Part shown: positions 25,788 to 38,112 of the stretch, in pieces
Layout of the letters: the number at the start of each line of letters is the position of its first letter
Numbering within the stretch: the stretch's first letter is position 1
Source: Cardinalis cardinalis
Lineage: Eukaryota; Chordata; Aves; Passeriformes; Cardinalidae
DNA: 64,000 nucleotides
Reading direction: 5' to 3'
Assembly: GCA_014549065.1 (NCBI GenBank)
Contig: JACDOX010000119.1
Location: 496,001-560,000 of the forward strand
The notes under the pieces: generated by a model
Database searches by the model: none
What the model was told of the DNA's origin: nothing
The model's input: only the letters and a program-made list of their open reading frames with translations
Translations under genes and position numbers: made by a program

Positions 25788-27233
25788 CTATATATGGCAA
25801 CAAACCACAACAGTCTTCACACCTTTCCAGTCTCTCCAAACCAAGCAAACAAAACCCTCTCAGGCAGCAAACAGCACAGAGCATTTTCCCTTTCTGGCTG
25901 AACACTAAGCAGGATCTTCTTCACAGACACCTTGGAACAGAAGGTGAGTTTCTGGTGTGTGAAAAGGCAGGAGAGGAGGCAGACCCAGCTTAGGGCTGGC
26001 TCACCTTTTTCCCTTCCAAATAGTTTTGATCCACCTCTAACTTCACCTCTGCCCACAGCAGTGTGGCTATCTCTGAACTCTTCTCCTCCAGATTTAACAG
26101 CCAGCCTAGGTTTTCCTTCCCTGCTTCCCAAAAATAAAACCCATACTGGTTTCCTTAATGCCAGTAGGAATAACTCTCCCTTCTTCCACCTCTGGAGCTT
26201 TGGAGAGCAAATAAGAGACAGAAAACCGAGTGGGAGGAAAATAAAGGCCAGGAATGCCTGATGTGAGAAGTCTTTTTTATTTCTTATAGGGAAAAACAGT
26301 GGTTTTCTACTGTGGCCAAGTTAAATGTATTTAATTGTGAAGCACTTTAATAGTTATGTGTGTTTGGTGTATTTGAACTGGAAAGGGCTATTATGCTTGG
26401 CCATAATATAAAAGTAAATTCTAACCTTTTTTAATCCAGTAAAACAGCTTGTGCTATTAATATTGGTCTTTATGGACCCCAGCAGAGGTGTGGAAATCTC
26501 ATTAGGAATGTAANTGTCAGGTAGGACACTTAAAAACCTCATTATGGAGAAGAACCCAAGCACCAAAAGTGACATAAATTACTGCCCAACCTGAATATTG
26601 CAGAAGAGCAATCCTGCAGAGCTCTGTTATGTGGTTTGATTGGAAGGACAATTACTACCAGCTTTATCTTGNTATAATGAAGATGAAATGTACATTTAAC
26701 TAGATTTGTGCTTAAACTGACTGACTAAAAAGAAAGTAAGGTAGAGAAAGGTAATAAGTCTCTTTAAATATTGAATAAATNTCTTAGGGCAGTAAAATAC
26801 TTTTCTAGGAGTTCTGTGTACTTTAATGGTTTATCTGTATGTANTAATGCTTCAGATTGACATGTGGTAGAGACTTACATGGATATGTCTATTTCAAATC
26901 TGAAATTTAGCACTACTCAGCAATAGCTCCTTTCTTAATGTAAAGTTAGCTATTAATTCTGTTGATCTCCATATTTTTGGTTGTCCAACNCTTCCCTTGG
27001 CTTTGGGATGGAGAAGATGGGCTTTGCCTGGAAAGAGCATGAGCCAATACCCGGTGAGNGTCAAAATGTCTTGTCCAAAGTCTTGTGCAGGATTGGGCTG
27101 GCNCCATCATGCATCTTTAGGTGATTTCAAAGCCAAATGGGAAGAAATTAAATGTTGTTGTTGGAAGCTGAACACTCATGACCTATTGCTGTTGTGATGG
27201 AGATTGGATGGTTTGGTAGGAGGAAAGATAAAA
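25788..27233. other. Spacer between LTR-like copies A and B
   Basis: About 1.45 kb with no recognisable gag, protease, polymerase or envelope motif on either strand. No clear tRNA primer-binding site follows copy A. The two copies are much diverged and show no shared flanking duplication. This is therefore more likely host sequence between two insertions than a decayed provirus interior. Confidence 0.5.
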
Positions 27234-27520
27234 TGTGGAGGGATAGANTGTAAGAAAATAAAGATAGTGCAGAAGGTAATCTCCCACCTGAGGAGNTGCA
27301 GCTGTACTAATTCCCAANGATTAGGAGCAGGCCACAGCTGTGTCCAGTAATGATGACTGCTATAGAAGAGTGGGTTGGCTGGTGGTAAAGAGAGCTGGAG
27401 TTTGTTGGCTGCACTGCAAAGAAGAAGTAGTCAGTGCTGCAAGGAGGTGCCCATGAGAAATCACCAAGAAGGTATGGGAGCTTTGCAATAAGAGGGCAAC
27501 AATAAAATAAGGAATTCGCA
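27234..27520 (+). mobile_element. LTR-like element, copy B
   Basis: About 287 bp begins TGTGGAGGGATAG and ends near TTCGCA. It aligns end to end with copy A in the same orientation. It has a degraded TATA box (TATAGAAG, 27361-27368) and a poly(A) signal AATAAA (27501-27506) close to the 3' end, the order expected for U3-R-U5. Compared with copy A it lacks several bases upstream of the TATA box and carries an extra GGTAAAGAGAG segment after it. Divergence is obvious throughout, so the insertion is old. No target duplication was identified. Confidence 0.65.
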
Positions 27521-28179
27521 GGGGGTATGAGTTCAACANAACTGCTTTTGGTTGCTCTGTACCTTTCAGCTGTGTCCTTGCTNTGTCTTTCTTTTCATGC
27601 CTTTCCCCATTACCAAGGGGTCTTTGGAGTATAGAAGAATTGGCTCTTTGCTTTGAAGCAAACAAAATTAAAGAGGACTGCCTGCAGGTGATCAGCTTTG
27701 ATTATTTTGATTTCTCTTTATTTAAAACACTCCCAGAAGTCTGATCCTGTCAGAGGCTAATCAGAACACAGGGATTTATTTTGTCCACCATATCAAGATT
27801 AGCCACGAAGTGATAAGGAAGAACCTACTCAAATTCATTTTTATGCCTAACAGAGGCATAAATATCCAGGAAGCATCCTTGAACATTCAGCAGCTGAGCT
27901 GTTCTGTACAATCAATGGCATGCNTTTATTTTTCTTTGTTTTTAACTCAGTGACAGAAAAATCTGTCCAAACAAGGCATAGTAAGTATGTTTNGTGGGGG
28001 AGTTTGTGGGGTTTTTTTTGTTTCTTTTAGAGTGAAGGTGTTGTTGGTTTTGTGGGGTATTTTTAGGAAAGAAAGCAGAACCAACAGGAGATGGAAGTAA
28101 TGAAGGTACTGGGCTGAGTTTGTTATCCCCAGAAAGCATAAATTACTCTGGATTTAGCTTTAAATATTCATTGGATTTG
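27521..28179. other. Non-coding stretch
   Basis: No gene. It holds G/T-rich low-complexity sequence around 27990-28060 and TAAT-containing single-copy DNA. Confidence 0.55.
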
Positions 28180-28330
28180 CTCATTCACTGCTGTCCATAA
28201 AAACCCATCACATTGTTTAGCACAATTAGGCCTGATTGTTTAAAGAGTCTGGACTGAAATAGCATTAATTAGCTATGTAAAGCTATTATTCACTGTCCAT
28301 AAACTTGCTGTTACCATTCAGATCATGCTT
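28180..28330. promoter_or_regulatory. Homeodomain-rich block with a spaced direct repeat
   Basis: ATTCACTG followed by TCCATAAA occurs twice: at 28183-28201 with an extra CTG between the halves, and at 28288-28303 without it. Between them lie CACAATTAGG and GCATTAATTAGC, strong homeodomain-type sites. The pairing suggests a repeated factor-binding module in an enhancer. This is inference from motif content only. Confidence 0.3.
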
Positions 28331-30146
28331 GGATTTACTGGCAGAGCAGAACCTGGAAAAACATAGCAGACAGACTTTATAAAGCTGTTTTATTTTTTGC
28401 TGATTCAGTTTTCTGAGGGAGGATATATTGCAATATTAGGAAAAGGTCTTTAAACCTAAAATGGAGAGAGAGATGGAGATGGGAGTTTTATATCTTTTTG
28501 TTAACATGTAGCTTCATAATCAGGAAGCCTTTCTATTTTTCCTTTTTTAGAAGTCCATATTAAAATTTCAAGCTTGACTTTCTGGGTGCACAGAGTTGGT
28601 CTTTGCCTTTTCCAAAGATCCCATAACAGCAATTTACAGGCACAAGACTTACCTTCCTTCTCACAGATGTTTTACTTTGCCTTGCTTTTACATTCACTTT
28701 TCCTTTTTATCCCTTAAAATGAGCACAAAATACCTTAAATACCCAAAGATTTTAGCAGCTCATTTAAAGCAGCATAAAGTCAAATACAGTGGAACAAGTG
28801 TGCCATGCTGTGATCCAAGTCACTTTAGAAAAACCAAAGCTGAACAAAAATGCAAGCATTTATGTTTATTTACACGAACAAGTGCCTGTTTGTATACAGT
28901 ATGCTGGGGATTTTTAAAAATTTAAATAAAAGGTAATTTTCTAGTTGTAAACTGCAGGCATTATCAGGTCCCTACCCTCATCTAATGGCAATATCTCTTT
29001 GTGCTTGGATGGAGCACCAGCTNGCTCCTTTGGTGTGAGCAATTACTGTCATAAGCCATAAATCTGCCTCAAGAAGTGACAGTTTAAGCTCAGGATTCTT
29101 AATGCTGGCTCTCTTAGAATAATGGTTGCTTAACATAACACTTGGAACATTACCCATGTGGATCAAAAAGAGGGTTTTGAGTGAAAAAAAATGTTCTGTC
29201 TTCCAGATGAGCCTTTGGCATTATGCTGCACATAAACTGCAGTTATTTCACTCAATACTCAAACTTCTAGTGAGCTCATGTCAGGACTTCATTTAAAGAC
29301 ACCAAGAAGACAAGAAAGAGGGTATGTTCGTAGTTTAAGGCAGTCTTCTCTCTCAAAATGTTTTTAGTATATAAAAAAGCCAAGCAACCACTGAGAGGCA
29401 TAATGGTAACCAGTAAATTCCTCCTTTAAGAAATGAGCCTTCTGCATTTGTTGGGAAAGCTTTCTTGTGTTGATACATTTAANGGATATATTAATTTCTG
29501 CTGGATTTCTCTAGTATTTCAATGTAAGGGGAANAAATTCAGNGAAGCCCAGGTAAAAAGCAGGCATCACTGAGAAACTTCATCAGTCCTCTGTAGATCA
29601 CACAGCAAGGGCAGATGGAGTGTTTACTGCTCTGGTTTTCTGTCAGAACTCTGGGATATGCAGATTTTTATATAACTGTCATTATTGAATCCTGTGGAAA
29701 TTTCCAGCTGTCATAGTCCTCAAATTCTGGCCCCAGTTTGTTTTTTGACTTTCTGATAAGCCTGGCAACCTTCACTGTCCTTCCCTAATCACAAAGGAGA
29801 AATATTGGCCTCTTGAGCAGCTGATGGAATTAATGCCTGATGATTTCACGATTAATGTAATCTTTATGCAGCAATTTCCACTGTTGTCCAATATCCACNA
29901 TGAATCTCTTCACAGCAGCCGTGAAATATGTTAGAGAAATTGTAACTTAGTGGAGAACACGAGATACACATCTAATCAGAACTTTCTGAATGTAAATCAT
30001 ATTCATGCAAGGCAGGCAGATTTTATTGGTAGGAGAAGTCAATAACACTAACGAGGAAAAATTCATTCTGTCGAACTTGTAGTACTTGTAATGTGCCCAA
30101 TTTTTGCTGGGTGCTCTTAGNCTGCCTTTTTAATTTAGATTTCCAG
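28331..30146. other. Non-coding stretch
   Basis: AT-rich DNA without a supported gene. TTAATGCCTGATGATTTCA and GATTAATGTAATC near 29830-29865 are further homeodomain-like sites. Confidence 0.55.
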
Positions 30147-30350
30147 ACACTTCTCAACCACATCCTGGATGCAAACCCTACCACAGCCATATGTAATTTT
30201 AAATCAGAAAAATCCCTNACAACTGTGAAGGGCTACAAGGAGATCTTTCTTTCATTTCCTTTCAACACTATTGACATCCAAGAAAGTTTTAGCAAATGTG
30301 GTTTAGTCAATAATTCCTACTGGCATTACTGGTATGATTTAGAAGGGAGA
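30147..30350 (+). other. Candidate coding exon, 204 bp
   Basis: A pyrimidine-rich tract ending ATTTCCAG (to 30146) is followed by 204 bp with no stop in one frame (68 codons, phase 0 at both ends). It ends GGGAGA at a strong donor GTGAGT (30351). The frame begins TLLNHILDANPTTAI and ends SYWHYWYDLEGR; one codon is CTN. I do not recognise a family and see no domain signature. The open frame continues past both boundaries, so the exon limits rest only on the splice sites. It is the longest interval here with two good splice sites and an open frame, but chance is a real alternative. Confidence 0.2.
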
Positions 30351-33300
30351 GTGAGTCACCTACCCAGCATAATAACTGTGTTAGGAAGGATGCTATTTGT
30401 CACACCGGGCTTTGCCTGCCTACACAGCAGGAGATGAGAAGGCAGCTTGCCTGATTTTGGGTTTTTTCCCCTCCTTTCTCTAATTTCTCTTAATCTAGTT
30501 CTACTGAAGGCAGTGGAAACACTCTACTCTTCNCACAGTCTTCAGCTTTCACAATTTTCTATTTTATTTCTGTATCTAAGACTTCATTCAGAAATCTCAG
30601 AAAATATTGTAAAATCCCTAGAATTTGAACTCATTTTTAAAGGAAACCCTCCAACACCTCAAAAGCCTTCAAAGCCTGTAATTAGTATCTGAATAACATG
30701 AGGCAGACATCTCAGAAGGAGATTTTTGAAAACCTGGATCAGGACAAGGCTTAAATATTGTAAGCTTTTGTTAAGGCTGACAGGATGAATTGTTGTTTCC
30801 TTCTCTCCACAGTTGTCCCTGATAGTTTGGTGTGGATTAGCTTCTGCAGGTTGGCATATAAACCCACAGCTTCACCTCATTGGGAGTTAATTTTTTTAAA
30901 TATCTAAATTAGATTTTAAATTAGAGTTCTCTAGGATAATTTTAAATTAGAAATCATTTCTGTGGTAAGAGTCTTTTCCCCTGTTTATGCTTTAATATTC
31001 CAAATCAACCAAAACCTCTTNCTTTGGTGAATTATCCTTTATCACCTTGATGCTGGAATATAGGATGGGGTGAGATAAACAATGGATGAGCTGTCACATT
31101 TCCACAGCTGAACATCAGTAAGATGGAGGATTTCCTGCCTCAAGGTCTCAGCATTAGCTAAAAAAGAAATTTCCTTTAAAGTCACAGAGGAGTTAGAGCA
31201 GTATAAACAGTGAGGCTGCCAATTCATTGCTCTAGACTTCTGTCAGGAATCTGAGTGAGCTTGGTACTTGATTTTGACATGCATGTTTATTTTACACCAC
31301 AAGGTTTGCTTTTTCCAATCATACTTCTCCTCAGGGTTTATTTAGTTTTGCCAATACTAACAAAACTATTTGTGTGGTACCTGCTGAAATATTATTGAAG
31401 ACATCTAGCAAGTCATTCTACACCCTCTTCTTAACATATTTTTAACTCTACTGCATAAACAGTTAACTTATTCCTGAAGGAACTGCCTTCCAAATCCCAA
31501 GCCACTTAAGCATTCTCTGATTATGTATTTGCTGGATGTCACTTGCTAAATTCTGTTTTCTCAACATTATTTGAGCAAAATGCTCTCGCTATCAGAACAT
31601 AATAGGTGTTTCATGTACTGCAGTCATCCTACACTTGTCTGGGCCTTTCATCCCTCTGGCACTGCTTTTCCTTGTCAAAATGTTGGTTGAAGGCAGTCAT
31701 TTGCTAAACATTTCATTTGGCAATTGCTTTTTTGGGTGGGTGTTTGAGGGGCTTGGTAATTGGCCCCTAACTTTAAAACTGAGGACTCCTGAGATGGACA
31801 AGTAGGATGTTGTTTCTGTTGGATAAAGCAGAAATAGCAGTTCAGGACAGAGTGTCTCTGCATGCTCTTTCTGCTTTTGGGGTACTCTAAATTTACCAGG
31901 TCTACAAATTAATCTCATTCTGAGCTTAATATTCTTAGCAGTTTCTACTCCCTCTGCTTTATTTTCTTCTGGCTATCATTGATCAGTGCTGAAAATTCCT
32001 GTAGACCCTTGTGTGCTTCAGCATTTTTTCTGCTCAACTGTTATTATGCATTGTGTTTCCCAGGGACAGATTTCACATGGGATTGGTGAATCAATGTTTT
32101 CTGCCAAATTTCACGAGTGTTTGGCAAAGTGACAGTATTAATTGAAAAAACCTGCTGGTAGTTCAAGCCTGTTTATGTAAACAGGGGCACTTTTTCTTTC
32201 CAGCCATGTATCCTAGTCATTTTGTGGTGGGATTTTAGTTCCTGGCCATTTGAAAGCTCTCATTCTGAGTGTCAAGTAAGTCTTTCTTCAGGAAGAGTAT
32301 TACTTCCATTCCAGGTGGAAACATTAATCTGAAAGAGCACAGCAGAAGTTATCACCCTCCTCAAAAANATTCCTTTTGATTTTCTTGATTTGGGAGGGAT
32401 CTTGGAGAAAGGAGAATAGATGGGTTTTCCCTTGAGGTGAAGTCTTCCCAGGAAAATCAAATAAGTGAGGAGACTGGTGATGAAAAATTCTTTATCTTAT
32501 ATAGGGATTCCCAAATCTTTGTATTTGCATTCCAGGATCATCTGCTTAGAGACAAGTACAGGTCTATAAAACATTTCAGGCTTAAGTGGTTTATGAGTTG
32601 TATGATAGAAAACTGTGGGTAAAATTCACTTGAGTGAGTGAAAATAGAGTCTGTCTTTAAGCTGATAAACAGACTTCTGCTGTAAAGCTGTGCTGGTTTT
32701 TCGTTTTTTTTTCTATTGGATAAAATATTTAAATTCAGGTTTGAAAGCACCAGAAGACCATTTATTGTGAGGAGCCCTGACCTTCACACAAGAGTGTTTA
32801 ATTGAGATTCTGTGTAAACACTGCTGTATCTCCTTCTCATATGTTTGCTGGGACACATATTCAGCTCCAATGGGGTTTTTCTGTCCTCTGCAGTTCTAGG
32901 AAGAAGGAATTAGATCTAGGATGAGCCCAGAATATCCTTTTTTTACCTGCTTTGGCTCTGATAACCTAAGACCCTGATGCTTGGACTCTGTCCTCCAGCT
33001 GAGTTGGCTTCCTTGCAGTGAGCTGCAGCATTTAAATCCAAGCCACCTGGTCAGAATATTTTAATATTTAGCACTGAAAANCTATTTCTAGTTCAGGCCA
33101 GACTTCTAATTTAAAGTAGCCCTGCTGGTTTTGATGGGACATAGCAAACACTGAAGTCCTGCATCAATCCAGTCAGTCCAGATATCAGCAAGGAGGTTCC
33201 AGCCAGAACTCAGGATAATTATCTGTTTATTTATGTGGTGGTGGTTTGTTTTATTTCCTTTTCTCTTGCCAATACCTGAGCTCAATATCTTCAATTTTTC

Positions 33301-33697
33301 NGTGTAAGGGCACCTTTGCTGCAGTCATGCTGCTGACTCTGGTGTAGACATAGCCTGGGTCTCATTTTACATAGGAAAAAGCAAGTTTTCCTGGCATAAA
33401 TAGGGAAAAACTAATGGCTGTATCTACTTTACTTCATTATCTTCATCATTTTGCTGCTGCTCTTAGGCAACATGTCAGCATTTAGTCATAAACATCTCTG
33501 TAAAAAATGTGTGCTGACAAACATCACATTATACTGCAAGTATGCATCACATTTCTGAGCAGGTTTTTTTTCTTTTTTCCACAACTCCAGGAATTTTTCT
33601 ATGGGTGATGTTATTTACTGATCTCTATCCTTACTTTTTTCCGGTTTTATTAATTGGCNCTTGTTTTAGAAGTAAATCAATCTGCACAGATTTTTAT
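30351..33697. other. Non-coding AT-rich DNA
   Basis: No gene. The direct repeat ATTTTAAATTAGA occurs at 30913-30925 and 30939-30951. A 37 bp interval after a strong acceptor (CTTCTCTCCACAG) near 30813 is a splice-site decoy with a poor donor. Confidence 0.6.
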
Positions 33698-33790
33698 TTT
33701 GGGTATAAATAGTGGGGGTGGCTGGTAAAGAAAGCTACTGTTTGTGAACTTGTGTGCTCAAAAAGAAGCACAGAGCTGGTGTTTTGCCNG
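33698..33790 (+). mobile_element. Partial LTR-like element, copy C (weak)
   Basis: TATAAATAGTGGGGGTGGCT (from 33704) followed by GGTAAAGAAAGCT, GTTTGTGAAC and AAAGAAGCA parallels the post-TATA part of copy B: TATAGAAGAGTGGGTTGGCT, GGTAAAGAGAGCT, GTTTGTTGGC and AAGAAGTAG, in the same order and orientation. AATAAA follows at 33805-33810. The upstream U3-like part is not recognisable, so this would be a truncated or very decayed third copy. Confidence 0.4.
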
Positions 33791-36700
33791 TTTTATTTGA
33801 TGGAAATAAATGTGAATACAAGTTTTACTAAGAAAAAAGGAGGATCACAAGACTTGTCTTGTTTGTATGAAATCCTTATTTGTTGAAAAATTTTTGAAAA
33901 TTTGATCCTTTTTAATTAAGCTGCAACTTGGCAATTGAAGGGGAAAAAGAATGGTTTGGACTAAATTGATTAAAAACATAGGAAGGGCTCTTATGGAATT
34001 TTTCCCTGAATTTAAACCTCTTGATGTNTTTGAGTCAAGTCATTATGTGCCACATTCACAATTTATACCAGCTGACTTTAAGGGTACTTCATTAGTGCAA
34101 TGCCAGTGAGAATTTTCCACTTAGATAAAATCTAATGAATGCAGAAGATTTAACAACCTTTGAATCCCCATTAATCTAAAACATGAAGAATCAAAAATAA
34201 CAATGCAATTTTCACTTATAATACAATTTATCATGTTAGTGAGCACATAGCCTAGAATTTTTTTGATATCTTGGAAAGAATTAATGAAGAAAATTTATAT
34301 GTAATATATTCTCTGCAGTAAGTAACTATTACTTATTGCACACCTACTGGAATTGTTTCTAAAAACAACAGCAAATTTACCTAAATTAAAATCTAGTTCT
34401 TCAATACCTCTGTCCTTCAGATGAGTTTTGCATGAGCTTGAATGAAATTTTGNTTTATAGAGGCAGGGTGTCTTTTTTTATGCAATGCTTGTAGTAAGTT
34501 GTTCCTCTGTAAAATGTGAATGGATTCAGAGTTTTATTCTTATTGCTGGCTCTAGTAATGAATTGTTTTTTAATGGGAGCTGTTGGAGTTCTCAACCTGA
34601 ATTTCTTGAGCTGGAAATTTTTTTAACATTCTGAGGTAAATTATCTGATTCTGGTCTCCTGCTTTTTTATCCTTGAGTGACTCCAGTGCTCCTGCTTTGG
34701 TTTTTATGCCATCCAAAGTCATGACTTGGCTCAATGAGAAACCAAAGACCTAAAGTTCAAGTAATTAGCCCTAGTTGAGCATCATTTGGGGATCTGTAAT
34801 ATTTCAATATCTTAATCTTTATATCCAATTAATTAAATTCTATTAGGAACCACCATGACTGCAGGAGTTGTACTAATGCTGTTATGTTATGGGTTTGCAT
34901 GCCAAGTTTGAAATCAATTCCTGTCTGTGACTTTTTTAGCAGTCAGACTGAGTTAAGATGGTTGAATAAACCCACAAATGTCAGTAAGTAATGACAGCTT
35001 ACCATAATTTCTTAAAAAAATCCTAATGTTGCCAGTAAGGCAAGTCACATGCTGTGGACGCAGAAATCACAGAAATTCGTGTACTCTTCTAAAAGCCTCT
35101 AAAGTTTCTCTGCAGCTCTCACACTGCAGCTCCATGAATATGTAATGGAGTTTTTCATTAACATAAATCTTTATGTATTATGATGTCAAATGAGTGAAGG
35201 TTCCAGCACGAAAATTTTAAGCNTTTTGGAAGGAGAGTGATTTAAAAAGAGATGACAGAGATGGGAATCTCAGCCTCCAGTCTATGCTCCATTAATCTTA
35301 GGCAGTAAAATAATATAAATATAGTGACAGGGAGAGCCAAATTTGGATTTCAGTTCCATGAAGGAGTATTGAGAGTGCTTTCTGTCATAAGCTAGGCTAA
35401 AATGGNGAAATTTTTGAGTCTACTATGTTTGTAGAATATTGTATTGTTTCCAATTTGTAGCATTGTTGATTTTATGTATAGATATGCATGCACACTTCTA
35501 AAATCAAGTAGATTTTAGGGAGTGATTCAGCTGTCAAACCACACTGATCTGACATTTCTTTAGCAGCATTCAGATACTGCTCTGGAAGTGTGGGGCCCTC
35601 AGCCAGGTGTACTGTCCCAATATCTGTGTTGAACACCTTGGGAGGATCTAAAACAGCATTAAATTTATATATTTAGGCAGCTGAGCACTATTGTGGTAAT
35701 CATATGCATAACATACTTATAGTTTCTATGGCTTTCCATTTGTGTCTCGTGGAAAGAATAAATTTTCAANTTGTAANATTAATTCTATGAAGAACTTAAT
35801 GAAGTAGAGCATTTAATTATTTANCTCNGTTACTTTCACTTTGTTAGCTATTGGAAATATCTAAGTCATTACAAAGAGCTACTAAAATTAAGACATTTTC
35901 TATGGCAGAAAGGATACCAAGTTAGGTGGTTTAAATTGCTGGGAATGTTAATACAAGGAGTAGNTCAAGAAATTAAATTCAGACACATTGAGAAAAACTC
36001 ATGCTTCACTGTTTTCAGATANAATTTTTAATGCTGTAAAAATGATACACTGCACTGAGCAGGTAAGACATGCAGGCATTTAGTTTCAAATAGGCAGGAA
36101 AATGAGGATGCTTGTGAAGAAAACTAGCACTGAAAATTAGTAAAAAATAGTAAAAATGATTAGAATGCAATAAGTGAAAAAGATCTAGCAGAGCTGTGGT
36201 CCTACAAAGAAGGAAGTGCAGTAAACCATGAGGAAACCCAAAGAAGAAGAAAATCAGAACTGGTTCTCCCCTGCAAGGAAGAGAAATACTGACAGAAGGA
36301 GGTGTGACAGCATGGCCAAGTCAGCAGTCATCAGCCACGAATCAAGATATTTTCCTTAAAATTTTGGGCACTATTTTCTCTAGTTTCCATAGTTGAAGCT
36401 TTAAAACTAGAATGGAGTAAATGCAGAGCAGGTAATGGTTTGGTTATGTATAATTGCCNATTTTCTCTTTGACATGGAGAACACATCGTGATAGTATTTT
36501 TGTTGAGCATTACTGACAGAAGCTGAGGCAGACAAAGCCAATCAATTTAACGTGCAAATGGAGGCTCTCATGAGTCAGCCCAGTGTCCTCTTTGCCACTG
36601 AAGGGAAAATACAGTATGGGAGACACAGGAAATCAATGCAACTGCAACACCTTAACCACTCTGAGATTCTAAAGGTCAGACCAGTCTGAGTTGTTTGCAT

Positions 36701-36960
36701 TCACTTCTGCTACAGTCCTCCCTGATAGGGTTGTCTTACAAAAAGAGAAAATTCCTTAAACTTATATGATTTTAATTTTGTAATGCTGCAACTTATGGCA
36801 GCTCAAATATTTTTCTTCAGAAATAAGTGATGTGATTATTACCTCAGTGAAATCTTAGTATGAGCAAGGGTATTTAGAAAGGAAAATCATGCTCTTCTAG
36901 AAAAGAGAGCAGAAGAAATGTGATGATAGTTTCCAGTTCACATATGAGACTGGTTCCATA
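33791..36960. other. Non-coding AT-rich DNA
   Basis: No gene. Isolated N calls cluster at 35770-35828 (four in 59 bp). Splice-flanked short open intervals at 36019-36062 and 36384-36431 look like decoys because their phases do not join. An AP-1-type TGAGTCA lies at 36571-36577. Confidence 0.6.
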
Positions 36961-37135
36961 ATGGAAAATCACAGAAACTTTGGCTGGAAGGGACCTGTGG
37001 AGGTCCAACCATATGCTCAGTGCAGGACNGTCACCAATGGGCAGATTACCTCAGCTGTGGCTTTGTCTAGCCAAGCCTCAAAAACATCTGAGGTGGTTCC
37101 AACATCTTTCTGGACAGAAAAATGAAGAAAAAAGT
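36961..37135 (-). mobile_element. CR1 LINE 3'-end fragment
   Basis: On the plus strand the sequence reads ATCACAGAAACTTTGGCTGG, AAGGGACCTGTGGAGGTCCAA, TGCTCAGTGCAGGA, TCACC, CAAGCCTCAAAAACATCTGA and GGTGGTTCCAACATCTTTCTG in order. This is the reverse complement of the avian CR1 3' UTR, whose antisense strand typically reads 'tcatagaatggtttggttggaagggacctctggaggtcc', so the element lies on the minus strand. Similarity may continue weakly to about 37190. It is heavily mutated and truncated at the 5' end, so it is an old copy. Confidence 0.75.
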
Positions 37136-37555
37136 TTGCCCATAAATCAAGCTGAAACCAGATTATGAGTTGCTCCTCATCAGCCATTTCTTTGTGCAGA
37201 GCTGAGAGAATATGGACAATAAAACGGATAATTTCTTTATTCTGTTTAATTTTCACAGTTCAATTTAACAGATCCATGTTATGTTGCTGAAGAGCTGCAT
37301 TATTTCAGCACAGCCCCACCTCTTCANTGGGTGATTTATCCACAGCAGCAAAAGGCACTGTCAATAAACCACAGGTACAATTTGGATGAGTAGGGGAAAT
37401 TTTGGTAGAGAGTAATCCTTTATGCACTAAACTGCTATTTTTCAGGAAGGATTATTTTCAAACACAGCTGCACAGAGTAGATGTCAATATATAGAAGAGA
37501 AATATGCCCATTTCCTTAACAAATGAGTTTTTCCTTGTGCTTTTCATCTGGACAG
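37136..37555. other. Non-coding stretch
   Basis: The first part may be a further decayed CR1 remnant. The rest is single-copy AT-rich DNA without a recognisable feature. Confidence 0.5.
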
Positions 37556-37573
37556 TGGACCTGAAGGAGCTGA
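37556..37573 (+). other. Candidate 18 bp microexon
   Basis: TGGACCTGAAGGAGCTGA sits between a strong acceptor (a long pyrimidine tract ending TCTGGACAG at 37555) and a near-consensus donor GTAAGT (37574). Its length is a multiple of three and one frame reads DLKEL. Neuronal microexons have this size and framing. Without flanking exons it stays a hypothesis. Confidence 0.15.
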
Positions 37574-38112
37574 GTAAGTACAGCAGGGTATGTTCCATAT
37601 TGCAGCACTGCTGGATCACTTCCCTCTTTCTCAGTTATCTGGGTGGGTGAACACGTGCTGAGAGTGCAGCACTAAGGTTTTAGTGATTGATGCTGCTGGG
37701 GAAAAGCAAAATGTGTTAGTTTTCTCCACACCTGGTGCAAAATAGATGCAGCATGAGTGCCTCTACAGAAATTTCTTGAAGGGCTTCAAAAATTGGAGTG
37801 TGAGGGATAGAATAGGAATGTGGAAGCTATAATGTCATAAAGCAGATATTTTTCCATCCTATGATTGTTTTTCTCTCTTGGCTTGCACAAGTCAAGCACT
37901 TGCACAAGCAAGCACCTGCTTGTTTCTATTTGCTGTTTCTGAATGCTGGAGGATTTTGCTGCAGAACAAGAGTTCATTTAAATGGTGGTTAATATTTCTA
38001 AATAGTTCACTGCAGGTTTAAAGAGCTACATAGGTGCTGATTTCACATCATTCCTGTGGGATGTGTGCAGTAAAAAGGTGAAGCAAAGTGTTTTCATGAG
38101 AGTAAAGCAGAC

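Noticed and set aside
25788..27233. Decayed provirus interior between LTR-like copies A and B
   Set aside because: No retroviral protein motif, primer-binding site or polypurine tract was recognised, and the two copies are too different to be obvious partners.
36019..36431. Two short splice-flanked open intervals (36019-36062 and 36384-36431)
   Set aside because: Their phases do not join each other or the better candidates, which shows how often open splice-flanked intervals arise here by chance.
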